DNA of 64,000 nucleotides from Aquitalea denitrificans. Lineage in GTDB: Bacteria > Pseudomonadota > Gammaproteobacteria > Burkholderiales > Chromobacteriaceae. The notes beneath the pieces are model-generated. The model was not told the DNA's origin, made no database searches, and saw only the letters and a program-made list of their open reading frames with translations. The first letter of the stretch is position 1, and each line of letters opens with the position of its first letter. The position numbers and the translations under genes were made by a program. Below are positions 9,043 through 18,204 of the stretch, in pieces. Location of the stretch: the NCBI RefSeq assembly GCF_009856625.1, contig NZ_CP047241.1:3100001-3164000 (forward strand), written 5' to 3'.

Positions 9043-9988
9043 CGAACGCTCCCAGCTTGCGGGCACCCAGCAGGTACAGGCCGATGATGCACACCGGCAC
9101 CACGGTAAAGGCGGCCGCCAGCGGCATATTGCCGATGGAACCCTGCATGGTGTACACCATCGAGCCGATAAACAGGCCGGAAGGGCCAATCAATTGCGGG
9201 ATGATGTAGTCGCCCAAGGTCAATGAAAACGTGAAGATGGAACCGGCCACCACGCCAGGGAAAGCCAGCGGCAGAATCACATGGCGGAAGGTTTGTGCAC
9301 CGCTGGCACCCAGATCGCTACTGGCCTGCAGCAGATTGGCCGGTACCCGCTCCAGTGCCGCCTGGATGGGCAGGATCATGAAAGGCAGCCAGATATAGGT
9401 AAACACGGTAAAGCGCCCCAGATTGGAGGTGGTCAGCGAATTGCCCCCCAACAGCGGCAGTGTCATCAACCAGTCGACAATGCCCTGCAAGCCCAGCGAC
9501 TGATAGGCCCAGTACACGATGCCACCCTTGGCCAGCAACACCGTCCAGGCATACACCTTGACGATATAGCTGGCCCACATCGGCAGCATCACCGCTACAT
9601 AAAAGAAGCCCTTCTGCCAGCCACGGGCATAACGCACCATGTAATAGGCCAGCGGAAAAGCCAGCACTGCCGAAGCCAGCGACACCAGCGTGGCCATGCT
9701 GAGGGTGCGCAACACCACGTCCAGATTGGCCGGCGACAGCAGTTGGCGGTAGTTATCCAGCGTCAGTTCCCGGCTGACCGACATGGTGAAGTCGTCAAAA
9801 GTGAACACACTTTGAGCCAGCAAGGTACACAGCGAACCGAGATACACCAGCACGAACCACAGCAGTGGTAGCGCCAGCAGCAACAGCAGTTGCAAACCGG
9901 GGTGACGGTAGAGGGTGATGCCCAGGCGTATCAGCAATCCCTGCCGGGCTGGCGCAATCTGCCCCTGGGGCAGCGAAGCAGTCATCAT
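9032..9988 (-). CDS. ydcU: Polyamine-type ABC transporter permease (YdcU/PotB-like)
   Basis: 318 residues, about six membrane segments, and an EAA loop seen as QASSDLGASGAQTFRHVILP. Two ATGs are possible (9988 and 9985); an AGGAGG site lies 5 and 8 nt upstream of them, so either could be used. The gene starts 10 nt after the end of ydcT and overlaps ydcV. With YdcV it forms the membrane pore of the importer. Confidence 0.88.
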   Translation of the reverse strand: MMTASLPQGQIAPARQGLLIRLGITLYRHPGLQLLLLLALPLLWFVLVYLGSLCTLLAQSVFTFDDFTMSVSRELTLDNYRQLLSPANLDVVLRTLSMATLVSLASAVLAFPLAYYMVRYARGWQKGFFYVAVMLPMWASYIVKVYAWTVLLAKGGIVYWAYQSLGLQGIVDWLMTLPLLGGNSLTTSNLGRFTVFTYIWLPFMILPIQAALERVPANLLQASSDLGASGAQTFRHVILPLAFPGVVAGSIFTFSLTLGDYIIPQLIGPSGLFIGSMVYTMQGSIGNMPLAAAFTVVPVCIIGLYLLGARKLGAFDAL

Positions 9989-9998
9989 CTTGTCCTCC

Positions 9999-11015
9999 TC
10001 AACCGGCCAAGGCATGCATGGCCTGTGCCGGCAGCCATACCGTGATCGGCTGGCCCGGTGTCAGCGCCAGCGTGGCAGCAGCATCGTCATTGGGCAGCAC
10101 CATGCTGATGATGCGCTCCGGGCCGGCTTCCAGCTCGTAGCGGCTGACCGCGCCCAGATACTGCACATCCAGCAGACGGGTAGGCAGGCGGATGCCATCA
10201 CCATCCTGGACGTCTTGTGCCGGACGTATGCGCTCTGGCCGCACGGCAAAAGCCTGCTGCTGGCCGGTCAGGCTGGCGGCCCAAGCGGCATCGAACACAT
10301 TGGAAGTACCGACAAAGTCGGCCACAAAGGCGGTGGCCGGACGGGTGTAGAGTTCTTGCGGGGCGGCAATCTGTTCGATACGGCCCTTGTTGAACACCGC
10401 CACCCGGTCCGACATCGACAGTGCCTCGCCCTGATCATGGGTGACATAGATGAAGGTAATACCCAGCTTGCGCTGCAGAGCTTTCAGCTCGGTCTGCATC
10501 TGTTCGCGCAGTTTCAGGTCCAGCGCGCCCAGCGGTTCATCCAGCAGCAGGACACGCGGCTGCAGGATCAGCGCCCGCGCCAGTGCCACGCGCTGGCGCT
10601 GGCCACCGGACAGGGCCGACGGGCGGCGGCTGCCGTACTGCCCCAGCTTGACCATTTCCAGCATGGCTTCGGCACGGCGATGACGCTCGGCACGGGCCAC
10701 GCCCTTGATCATCAGCCCGTAGGCCACATTGTCCAGCACACTCATGTGCGGAAACAGCGCGTAGTCCTGGAACACGGTGTTGACGTCACGCAGATTGGGC
10801 GGCAGGCCAGCGGCTTCACGGCCGAAAATCTGGATGGAGCCACTGCTGGGCTGCTCGAACCCGGCAATCAGCCGCAGGCTGGTGGTTTTGCCGGAACCGG
10901 ACGGCCCCAGCATGGAAAAGAATTCGCCCTCGGCAATGGCAAGGTCGATCTGGTCTACCGCGCGCACGGCATCGTAATGGCGGCTGACCTGTTGGAAACG
11001 CACAGCAAGGCTCAT
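9999..11015 (-). CDS. ydcT: Polyamine-type ABC transporter ATP-binding protein (YdcT/PotA-like)
   Basis: 338 residues. Walker A GPSGSGKTT, signature LSGGQRQRVALARAL, Walker B VLLLDEPLGALD and an H-loop YVTHDQGEA are all present. A C-terminal TOBE-type domain follows (about 265-335), as in PotA. It energises import by the two permeases. I start at ATG 11015; a TTG two codons earlier is less likely. Separated by about 60 nt from the substrate-binding protein gene. Confidence 0.9.
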   Translation of the reverse strand: MSLAVRFQQVSRHYDAVRAVDQIDLAIAEGEFFSMLGPSGSGKTTSLRLIAGFEQPSSGSIQIFGREAAGLPPNLRDVNTVFQDYALFPHMSVLDNVAYGLMIKGVARAERHRRAEAMLEMVKLGQYGSRRPSALSGGQRQRVALARALILQPRVLLLDEPLGALDLKLREQMQTELKALQRKLGITFIYVTHDQGEALSMSDRVAVFNKGRIEQIAAPQELYTRPATAFVADFVGTSNVFDAAWAASLTGQQQAFAVRPERIRPAQDVQDGDGIRLPTRLLDVQYLGAVSRYELEAGPERIISMVLPNDDAAATLALTPGQPITVWLPAQAMHALAG

Positions 11016-11075
11016 GAACAAGACTCCCGGCTGCCCACCGGTACCACACCGGCAGGCAGCATGTTCTGCATACGG

Positions 11076-12230
11076 TCAGCGACCGCCCATGATGGCAATG
11101 TAATCGGCAGTCCAGCGGCTGTAGGGTACACAGCTACCCTGGCTGCACTTGGCCACCGGCGTACGCCAGAAGCGGATCTGGCCGAAGCGGTCAAAACCGT
11201 TGCTCTGGCAGAAATTGCTGCCACCAGGAGCCTTGGTCTTGCAGGCGTCCGCCACCACCGGATTGGAACCAAACCATTCGGCCAGTGCGGATTGCAGATT
11301 CTTGTTGAGCGACCATTCCATCCACTTGTATGCACAAACCGGGTGCTGGGCCTGGGCATGCAGCATGGTGGTATCGGCCCAGCCGGTGGCCCCTTCTTGC
11401 GGAATGGTGCCGGCCACCGGGAATTTCTCTGCTTGCAGGGTGTTGATGGTGTAACCCCAGGCACTGGAAACCGCCACGCCTTCTTTCTTGAAGTCGTTCA
11501 TCTGTACCGTGACATCGTGCCAGTAACGATGAGTCAGGCCCTTTTGCTGACGCAGCAATTGCAGCACGGCAGCGTACTGGGCCTCGTTCAGTTCATACGG
11601 ATCCTTGATTCCCAGCTTGGGACTCTTGTGCATCAGGTAAAGCGCAGCGTCGGCAATATAGATGGCACCGTCGTAAGCTTGCACCCGGCCCTTGTTGGGC
11701 TTGCCGTCCGGCAGATTGCCCGGCTCAAACACCACCGACCAGCTGCTAGGCGCTTTGGGGAAGATCTTGCTGTTGTACATCAGGAAGTTGGCCCCCCACT
11801 GGTAGGGCACACCATAGGGCTTGCCGGCCACGGTGAACCAGTTGCCGTTCTTCACGCGCGGGTCCAGCGTCTTCCAGCTGGGAATCAGGGCCGGATTGAT
11901 TTCCTGCACCTTCTTGCCATAGATCAGCCGCAGCGAGGCATCGCCGGATGCCGTCACCAGGTCGTAATTGGGCGAATTCATCAGCGACACCATTTCATCC
12001 GAGGTGGCGGCGGTCTTGACGTTCACCTGGCAACCGGTGGCTTTTTCAAAGCCGGTCACCCAATCGTAATTCTTGTCGCTCTGGCCACGTTCGATATAGC
12101 CGGGCCAGGCAATGATATTGAGCTTGCCTTCCGGCTTGCCCAGGCTGGTCAGCGGTGCGGCCAGCACGGCAGGGGCAATCAGGCTGGAACTGACCAGGGC
12201 GGCGGTCAGGCGAATCAGGCTGCTTTGCAT
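11076..12230 (-). CDS. ydcS: Periplasmic substrate-binding protein, polyamine type (YdcS-like)
   Basis: 384 residues, close to E. coli YdcS (381). A Sec signal peptide (about 1-24, ending AVLAA) precedes a PotD/YdcS-type solute-binding fold (LNIIAWPGYIERGQ, GVPYQWGANFLMYN). Four Cys in the C-terminal third (ACKTK, NFCQ, KCSQGSC) could form disulfides. The start at 12230 has AGGAG 7 nt upstream; the longer frame has no such site. First gene of the operon; the 266-bp gap before it must hold the promoter. Confidence 0.88.
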   Translation of the reverse strand: MQSSLIRLTAALVSSSLIAPAVLAAPLTSLGKPEGKLNIIAWPGYIERGQSDKNYDWVTGFEKATGCQVNVKTAATSDEMVSLMNSPNYDLVTASGDASLRLIYGKKVQEINPALIPSWKTLDPRVKNGNWFTVAGKPYGVPYQWGANFLMYNSKIFPKAPSSWSVVFEPGNLPDGKPNKGRVQAYDGAIYIADAALYLMHKSPKLGIKDPYELNEAQYAAVLQLLRQQKGLTHRYWHDVTVQMNDFKKEGVAVSSAWGYTINTLQAEKFPVAGTIPQEGATGWADTTMLHAQAQHPVCAYKWMEWSLNKNLQSALAEWFGSNPVVADACKTKAPGGSNFCQSNGFDRFGQIRFWRTPVAKCSQGSCVPYSRWTADYIAIMGGR

Positions 12231-12496
12231 CACGTTTCTCCTTCTCCAAGGACTGCGCATTGTGCGTCTGGGAATGTGTGAGCCGATTCTAGGCAGTGTT
12301 CGCCACCGCCCCTAGCCAGTGTGGCCAATGACAGCACTTGGAAAAACAGATAGCTCATGCCAGAGGCAGGCAAATGGGAATAACGCAGACCGTAGAAACT
12401 ACACCAGACCTCCGTGCAGACCAGGTGTACCACATGACATTGGGTAATTTATCGAAAATTCCGATCAGTAATACGCGATTATCTTTTAAATAGATA
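12231..12496. other. Gap holding the ydcS operon promoter
   Basis: Non-coding stretch between the LysR gene and ydcS, both on the minus strand. A TACACC/GGTGTA dyad (12400-12405 and 12424-12429, 18 nt apart) could be a regulator site, perhaps for the adjacent LysR protein; this is a guess. No strong -35/-10 pair is apparent to me. Confidence 0.3.
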
Positions 12497-13414
12497 TCAG
12501 GAGAAGGTCTGTTTGTGGCTGCGACTGTACTCTCTGGCCAGGGTAAGGAAGTTATGGGTGTTGTCAGAAACCTGCATGCCACGCCGCCATACCACCCCGA
12601 CTTCCAGCGTCGGCGTTGCCTCCTGCAAGGGCAGCACCTCCAGCCTATCCCCCTCCAGCGACCAGGGGCGATACAGCACATCCGGCATGATGGCCAGCCC
12701 GGCACCAGTCGCCACCAGGCTACGCATGGCCTCCACCGACGCAGTACGCACCGCCAGCTGCGGCTTGCGGCCAATCTGCCGCCATAGCGCGGTAGCCACG
12801 TCTTCCAGTTCGTCCAGCTTCAGCGCCACCAAGGGCTGGTCGGCCAGATCTGACAGCGTCACCACACCACCATCCAGCAGGCGATGACCGGAAGGCAGCC
12901 ACAGGCGATAGCTGGATTGTTGCAACACCTCGGTATGCAAGGCCTGACGGTTCTGCACATTGGAAACAATGAGTACCGCAGCATCCAGTTCGCCATTGAC
13001 CAGCAGGTGCTCGATGTAGTCGCGCTGATCCTCCACCACCCTCACATCCACTTGCGGGAAAGTGCTGCGAAACCGCTCCAGCAGATAGGGCAGAAAGTAA
13101 CCGCATACCAGGCTGGTGACGCCGATATTGAGCTGGCCGGTGACGGCATCCGGTCGGGTAGACAGGGCTTCGCGGGCATGGCGCACCGAGGCCAGAATCT
13201 GGTGGGCGTGGCGCAGAAACTGATAACCGGCATGGGTCAGGCTCATGCCACGGGCGTGACGGGTAAACAACAGCACCCCCAGATCATCCTCCAGTGCGCG
13301 AATGGCCTCAGTCACCACCGATTGCGAAACATTCAGGTCCTGTACGGCACGAGAAATGGATTCCATCTCGGCCACGGCAACAAAATAGCGCACGTTTTTC
13401 AGCGTGATCGACAC
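12497..13414 (-). CDS. LysR-family transcriptional regulator
   Basis: 305 residues. The N-terminal winged helix-turn-helix (about 1-62: ISRAVQDLNVSQSVVTEAIRAL) is followed by a LysR substrate-binding domain to the end. I start at GTG 13414 because AAGGGG lies 5 nt upstream; a TTG five codons earlier is also open. It lies upstream of, and in the same direction as, the polyamine operon and is a plausible regulator of it (inference). Ligand unknown. Confidence 0.85.
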   Translation of the reverse strand: MSITLKNVRYFVAVAEMESISRAVQDLNVSQSVVTEAIRALEDDLGVLLFTRHARGMSLTHAGYQFLRHAHQILASVRHAREALSTRPDAVTGQLNIGVTSLVCGYFLPYLLERFRSTFPQVDVRVVEDQRDYIEHLLVNGELDAAVLIVSNVQNRQALHTEVLQQSSYRLWLPSGHRLLDGGVVTLSDLADQPLVALKLDELEDVATALWRQIGRKPQLAVRTASVEAMRSLVATGAGLAIMPDVLYRPWSLEGDRLEVLPLQEATPTLEVGVVWRRGMQVSDNTHNFLTLAREYSRSHKQTFS

Positions 13415-13491
13415 CCCAACCCCTTTCAACTACCAGTCCTTGTTATCTGGCAGATTGTGCCCGAGCGCAGCCAGGACGGACAGCACAATGC

Positions 13492-13520
13492 AAAAAGCCC
13501 AGTCATTGCTGACTGGGCTT
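13492..13520 (-). terminator. Terminator of tRNA-Asn
   Basis: On the minus strand, a GCCCAGTCA stem closed over a 4-nt loop is followed by five T. It lies 8 nt after the tRNA 3' end. Confidence 0.85.
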
Positions 13521-13528
13521 CAAATGCT

Positions 13529-13604
13529 TGGCTCCCCGAGCAGGGCTCGAACCTGCGACCTGCGGATTAACAGTCCGTCGCTCTACCAACTGAGCTATCA
13601 GGGA
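13529..13604 (-). tRNA. tRNA-Asn (GTT)
   Basis: 76 nt including an encoded CCA. Acceptor arms TCCCTGA and TCGGGGA pair (one G-T), the D-loop has AGCTCAGTTGGTAGAGC, the anticodon loop reads CTGTTAA with anticodon GTT, and the T arm has GGTTCGAGCCC. All cloverleaf parts can be drawn. It has its own promoter and terminator. Confidence 0.96.
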
Positions 13605-13623
13605 ATCGCCTAAAGAGAAAGCT

Positions 13624-13652
13624 ATTCTATAAATAGCTGAGCAAATCGTCAA
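13624..13652 (-). promoter_or_regulatory. Sigma-70 promoter of tRNA-Asn
   Basis: On the minus strand, TTGACG (13652-13647), a 17-nt spacer and TAGAAT (13629-13624) sit about 20 nt before the tRNA 5' end. This is the best -35/-10 pair in the window. Confidence 0.8.
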
Positions 13653-13679
13653 GCCCCTGCAAGTGTTTTTTGCAGGGGC
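13653..13679. terminator. Stem-loop after rne
   Basis: Perfect 10-bp stem (GCCCCTGCAA with its complement, loop 13663-13669) just after the rne stop. The T-run is weak on the minus strand, so efficiency is uncertain. It abuts the -35 box of the tRNA promoter. Confidence 0.55.
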
Positions 13680-13689
13680 AATTCAAGCA

Positions 13690-16600
13690 TCAGTTGTTGC
13701 GGGTTTCCACTTGCTTCAGCTCAACGGCCACATGCTGCTCTTCCGTCTGACGTACCACGTCGCGACGGCGCGGGCCAGCCTGCACTTCCACTTGCGGAAC
13801 TTCCACTTCGGAGACAGCCTTGGTTGCCACCATGACCAGACCACCCAGATCTGCCGGCAATGCGGCTTCCACCTTGGGCTGGGCCACTACCGCAGCTTCC
13901 ACCACCACAGGTGCCGCTGCCACAGGCTCGATCTCGGCAACGTGTTCAAGCTGCACAGCAGCAGGCTGTTCGGCAGGTGCCGGTTCGGCGGCGACGGCCA
14001 CCTCAGGCTGCTCCACCTTGGTTTCGACCACGGTGCTGATCTGTTCCAGCGGCGCAGCCACTTCGGCTACTTCAGCGGTCTCGACAGCAACAGGTGCTTC
14101 GGCAACGACAAGCACTGCAGGCGCAGCAACCTCGGCCACCACCACTTGCTCTGCCTGCGCAGTCTGTTCGGATGCAGCTTCAGCCGGTGCGGCAACAACA
14201 GCTGCCGTCTCGACCGGAGCAGCCGCCGGGGCAACAACTTCTTGTGCAAGCTCGGCAGGAGCCACGGCAACTTCAGCTTCTGCAGCCGGTTGGGCAACCA
14301 CTTCGGCAGCTACCGCAACCGCAGCGGCGGCAGCCACGCCAGCAACAGCCACTTCGGCAGTCACATCACCAGCGGTAGTTTCTGCCACCTGAGCGGTGCT
14401 ATCGCCTTCGACATTGTCACGGCGACGGTCACGACGACCACGGCGGCGGCGACCACGCTCACCTCGCTCCTGCTGTTCGGCAGACTCGGCGGCAGCCTCC
14501 ACGCCTTCGGCGCTGTTCAGGTTCAGTTCTTCCTGAGCAGCAGCCAGCGGCTTGTCAGCTTCGTTGCGCTCGGGCTGTTGACGACGGCGGGACGGCTTTT
14601 CAGCAGCTTGCGGTGCAGCCTGTTCGCCACGCTCTTCAGTTTGCGGGCGGGCATTCTGTTCACGCGTTTCGCGGTTTTCACGCGGCTCGCGTTCGCGGCG
14701 CTGACGCGGTTCGCGTTGCGGCTGTTCGCTGCGCTCGGCACGTTCCGGACGCTCCGGGCGCTCGGCACGTTCCTGGCGCTCTACACGCTCCGGACGTTCC
14801 TGCCGGTCACCACGCTCACCACGTTGTGACTGACGACGGCCATCCTGGCGCTCACCATCGGCACGTGCTTCGGTCGGACGCTTGCCGGCCTCTTCACCCT
14901 GACGGCGATCGTGATGATCACGGCGTGCCTGACTGCCCGGACGACGTTCGTTGTTACGCTGGCGATTGCCATTGCGCTGACCTTCGCGCTGGCCGGCGGC
15001 TGCCGGTTTTTTCTTTTCGGTTTCCTGCGGTGCAGCTTCCGGCTCGGCAAACAGGCTCTTGACCCAGCCAAAGAAACGGCTGACCACGCCCTGTTCGGCC
15101 ACCACCGGTGCTGCTGCAGCTACAGGCTGAGTGGATACCGGAGCCGGCTGTTGCGGGGTAATGCCCTTGACCGCGGCTTCCAGACGTTCGGCCTTGGGTT
15201 TTTCCTGGCCAAAGTTGGTGATGATGTCTTCTTCCTGCACTTCCACGCGCAGATAGCTCGGGCCATCGCCCAGTTCGGCCAGATCGTCGTGACGAATGCG
15301 GGCGATCTTGTAATGTGGGGTTTCCAGATGGATGTTCGGAATCAGCACCACATCCACGTCCAGACGCTCTTCGATGGAGTGGATTTCGGCACGCTTCTCG
15401 TTCAACAGGAAGGTGGCGACATCAACCGGCACCTGTGCGTGTACCGCACCGGTGTTTTCCTTCATCGCCTCTTCCTGGATGATGCGCAGGATGTGCAGGG
15501 CGGAGGATTCGGTACCACGGATGAAGCCGATGCCATGGCAACGCGGGCAAGGCTCATGGCTGGTTTCACCCAGCGACGGCTGCAGACGCTGACGCGACAG
15601 TTCCAGCAGGCCAAAGCGGGACAGCTTGCCCATTTGCACGCGAGCACGGTCGTGCTTCAGTACATCACGCAGCTTGTTTTCCACTTCGCGCTGGTTTTTC
15701 GGGTTTTCCATGTCGATGAAGTCGATCACGATCAGACCGCCCAGGTCGCGCAGACGCAGCTGGCGGGCGATTTCTTCGGCGGCTTCAACGTTGGTGCGCA
15801 GTGCGGTTTCCTCGATGTCGGCACCCTTGGTGGAGCGGGCGGAGTTGACGTCGATGGACACCAGCGCTTCGGTGTGGTCGATCACGATGGCACCACCGGA
15901 CGGCAGCTGTACGCTACGCGAGAAGGCGGTTTCGATCTGGTGTTCGATCTGGAAGCGGGAGAACAGCGGTACGTGATCCTTGTACAGCTTCACGCGATGC
16001 ACCATGTTCGGCATCACGTGGCTCATGAACTGGCGGGCCTGTTCGTAGATTTCGTCGGTGTCGATCAGGATTTCGCCGATATCCGGATGGTAGTAGTCAC
16101 GGATGGCGCGAATCACCAGGCTGCCTTCCTGCAGAATCAGGAAAGGCGCGCTTTGCGAACCGGCCGCACCTTCAATGGCGCGCCACAGCTGCATCAGGTA
16201 ACCCATGTCCCATTGCAGTTCTTCCAGATTGCGACCGATACCGGCAGTACGGGCAATCAGGCTCATGCCATTGGGCACTTCCAGCTGGGAGAGCAGGTCT
16301 TTCAGTTCCTGACGCTCTTCACCCTCGATGCGGCGGGATACGCCACCACCACGCGGGTTGTTGGGCATCAGTACCAGATAGCGGCCAGCCAGGCTGATAT
16401 AGGTGGTGAGAGCAGCGCCCTTGTTGCCACGCTCGTCCTTTTCCACCTGGACAACCACTTCCATGCCTTCACGCAGCACGTCCTGAATGCGCGGACGGCC
16501 ACCGTCATAGCCCTGGAAATAGGAACGGGAGACTTCCTTGAACGGCAGGAAGCCATGGCGTTCGGTACCGTAATCAACAAAGCAGGCTTCAAGGGAAGGC

Positions 16601-16749
16601 TCGATACGGGTGATGATACCCTTGTAGATATTCCCCTTGCGCTGTTCCTTGCCAACGGTTTCGATATCGAGGTCGACCAGCTTTTGCCCGTCGACGATGG
16701 CAACGCGCAGCTCTTCAGCTTGCGTTGCATTAAACAACATGCGTTTCAT
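13690..16749 (-). CDS. rne: Ribonuclease E
   Basis: 1019 residues from ATG 16749 (MKRMLFNATQAEELRV). An S1 RNA-binding domain (about 35-120) precedes the catalytic core, with the metal-binding motifs SIDVNSA and VIDFIDM that carry the two catalytic Asp. A zinc-link CPRCHG near residue 404 supports tetramer formation. After about residue 520 the protein is non-catalytic: first an Arg/Glu/Gln-rich block (ERPERVERQERAERPER-like), probably RNA-binding, then about 250 residues very rich in Ala, Val and Glu, ending KQVETRNN. It initiates mRNA decay and processes rRNA and tRNA at the inner membrane or in a degradosome. Divergent from rluC, as in E. coli. Confidence 0.95.
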   Translation of the reverse strand: MKRMLFNATQAEELRVAIVDGQKLVDLDIETVGKEQRKGNIYKGIITRIEPSLEACFVDYGTERHGFLPFKEVSRSYFQGYDGGRPRIQDVLREGMEVVVQVEKDERGNKGAALTTYISLAGRYLVLMPNNPRGGGVSRRIEGEERQELKDLLSQLEVPNGMSLIARTAGIGRNLEELQWDMGYLMQLWRAIEGAAGSQSAPFLILQEGSLVIRAIRDYYHPDIGEILIDTDEIYEQARQFMSHVMPNMVHRVKLYKDHVPLFSRFQIEHQIETAFSRSVQLPSGGAIVIDHTEALVSIDVNSARSTKGADIEETALRTNVEAAEEIARQLRLRDLGGLIVIDFIDMENPKNQREVENKLRDVLKHDRARVQMGKLSRFGLLELSRQRLQPSLGETSHEPCPRCHGIGFIRGTESSALHILRIIQEEAMKENTGAVHAQVPVDVATFLLNEKRAEIHSIEERLDVDVVLIPNIHLETPHYKIARIRHDDLAELGDGPSYLRVEVQEEDIITNFGQEKPKAERLEAAVKGITPQQPAPVSTQPVAAAAPVVAEQGVVSRFFGWVKSLFAEPEAAPQETEKKKPAAAGQREGQRNGNRQRNNERRPGSQARRDHHDRRQGEEAGKRPTEARADGERQDGRRQSQRGERGDRQERPERVERQERAERPERPERAERSEQPQREPRQRREREPRENRETREQNARPQTEERGEQAAPQAAEKPSRRRQQPERNEADKPLAAAQEELNLNSAEGVEAAAESAEQQERGERGRRRRGRRDRRRDNVEGDSTAQVAETTAGDVTAEVAVAGVAAAAAVAVAAEVVAQPAAEAEVAVAPAELAQEVVAPAAAPVETAAVVAAPAEAASEQTAQAEQVVVAEVAAPAVLVVAEAPVAVETAEVAEVAAPLEQISTVVETKVEQPEVAVAAEPAPAEQPAAVQLEHVAEIEPVAAAPVVVEAAVVAQPKVEAALPADLGGLVMVATKAVSEVEVPQVEVQAGPRRRDVVRQTEEQHVAVELKQVETRNN

Positions 16750-17268
16750 AAACGTTCCCTGCGCGGCACTCACGCAAGGGATGCAGCCAGTATTTGACGG
16801 CCCAGAGGCTATTGATGGGCGCTTTCCGAAAGAAGTGTTGGTATAAAGATCATTACAACCGAGATATCAAGCCTACTTCCTGACTAAATTCACACGTGCC
16901 CGGGGGTTTGAGCGCATTAGCGCATCGGAAATTTTCTCCCAGCCCGCCATCGCGGGCGAGCTGGACAAACTGGAGGGCTGCGTGCCGGGTCAAACTTTGC
17001 TGCAAGATCTCCTGACTGGCTCTGCATCAGGAAATGGAATACTCGTGAGTGCGTTATGCGACTAAATGCATTACCATCGCTGCTTTTTGGTGAGCGAGTT
17101 AACCTTGGCTGCGGCCGGTTGACGCGGCATCAGGTCAGGGTCAACACCCTGCCGGCCGGTTCACTTTCCCGCAGCAGCATCACGCGGCAATACTGCCTGT
17201 GACCATGGCTTTCCGGAACGCTGTCATCGCACTGAAATGTGCGGTCGAGCGCACGAAGTATAAGCAAT
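16750..17268. other. Long rne/rluC divergent region with stem-loops
   Basis: 519 bp without a convincing gene. Stem-loops occur at 16942-16957 (GCCCGC/GCGGGC, 4-nt loop) and 17136-17151 (CAGGGT/ACCCTG), and a GGCCGGTT motif is repeated near 17112 and 17153. In enterics rne has a long structured 5' leader through which RNase E controls its own mRNA. The length and hairpins here fit a similar leader, but this is by analogy only. Confidence 0.5.
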
Positions 17269-18204
17269 ATGACTGACATTCGCAAAGACTCCGTCACGTT
17301 TCTTGACGTAGACGAGGGAGATTCCGGCCAACGGCTGGACAACTTTCTGGTGCGCATTCTGAAAGGCGTACCAAAAAGCCATATTTATCGCATTCTGCGC
17401 TCGGGCGAAGTGCGGGTGAACAAGGGCCGCAGCGACGCGTCTTACCGCATCCAGGCGGGCGATACGATCCGCATTCCACCCATACGCGTGGCCGAGCGCC
17501 CGGTCAACGATGTGCCGCCCGGCAGCTTTCCGGTGGCATACGAAGACAATGCCCTGCTGGTAATCGACAAACCGGCCGGCGTGGCCGTGCATGGCGGCAG
17601 CGGCGTGTCCTTCGGCGTGATCGAACAACTGCGCAAGGCGCACCCGGACTGGAAATATCTGGAACTGGTACACCGACTGGACCGGGAAACCTCCGGCCTG
17701 CTGATGCTGGCCAAGAAGCGCTCGGCGCTGGTGAAACTGCACGACATGATGCGTGCCAATGTACCGGACAAGCGCTATCTGGCGCTGGGTCTGGGCTCGT
17801 GGGACCCGAGCAACAAGAGCGTCAAGCTGCCCTTGTTCAAATTCCACACCGCCGATGGCGAGCGCCGTGTCAAGGTGGCCGAGGGCGACGATGGCCAGTT
17901 TGCCCACACCAATTTCAGCGTGGTGGAGCGCTTTGCCGACTTCACCCTGGTGGAAGCCCATTTGCGCACTGGCCGTACCCACCAGATCCGCGTGCATATG
18001 CAAGCCAGTGGCTGCCCGATTGCCGGCGACGAAAAATACGGTGATTTTGCCTTTAATAAAGAATTGGCCAAACGCGGCCTGAAACGCATGTTCCTGCACG
18101 CGCGCAGCCTGACCCTGCCCCACCCGCTGACTGGCGAGATACTGAAACTGGAAGCACCGCTACCAGCCGAACTGGAAGGCTTTCTGAAGAAACTGAGAAG
18201 CTGA
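17269..18204 (+). CDS. rluC: 23S rRNA pseudouridine synthase C
   Basis: 311 residues. An N-terminal S4 RNA-binding domain (about 16-75, RLDNFLVRILKGVPKSHIYR) is followed by the RluA-family catalytic domain with HRLDRETSG; the Asp at 138 is the catalytic nucleophile. It converts uridines of 23S rRNA (955/2504/2580 in E. coli) to pseudouridine. The start at 17269 gives MTDIRKDSVTF; no strong ribosome site is visible. The stop shares its last base with the start of the HAD gene. Confidence 0.93.
   Translation: MTDIRKDSVTFLDVDEGDSGQRLDNFLVRILKGVPKSHIYRILRSGEVRVNKGRSDASYRIQAGDTIRIPPIRVAERPVNDVPPGSFPVAYEDNALLVIDKPAGVAVHGGSGVSFGVIEQLRKAHPDWKYLELVHRLDRETSGLLMLAKKRSALVKLHDMMRANVPDKRYLALGLGSWDPSNKSVKLPLFKFHTADGERRVKVAEGDDGQFAHTNFSVVERFADFTLVEAHLRTGRTHQIRVHMQASGCPIAGDEKYGDFAFNKELAKRGLKRMFLHARSLTLPHPLTGEILKLEAPLPAELEGFLKKLRS

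Noticed and set aside
9915..12281. 788-codon frame on the plus strand
   Set aside because: Antisense to ydcU-ydcT-ydcS, which have clear family motifs; a high-GC shadow frame.
13663..14829. 388-codon Ser/His-rich frame on the plus strand
   Set aside because: Antisense to the Ala/Val/Glu-rich tail of RNase E; its odd composition comes from that low-complexity DNA.
14911..16797. 628-codon frame on the plus strand
   Set aside because: Antisense to the rne catalytic core; no family features.
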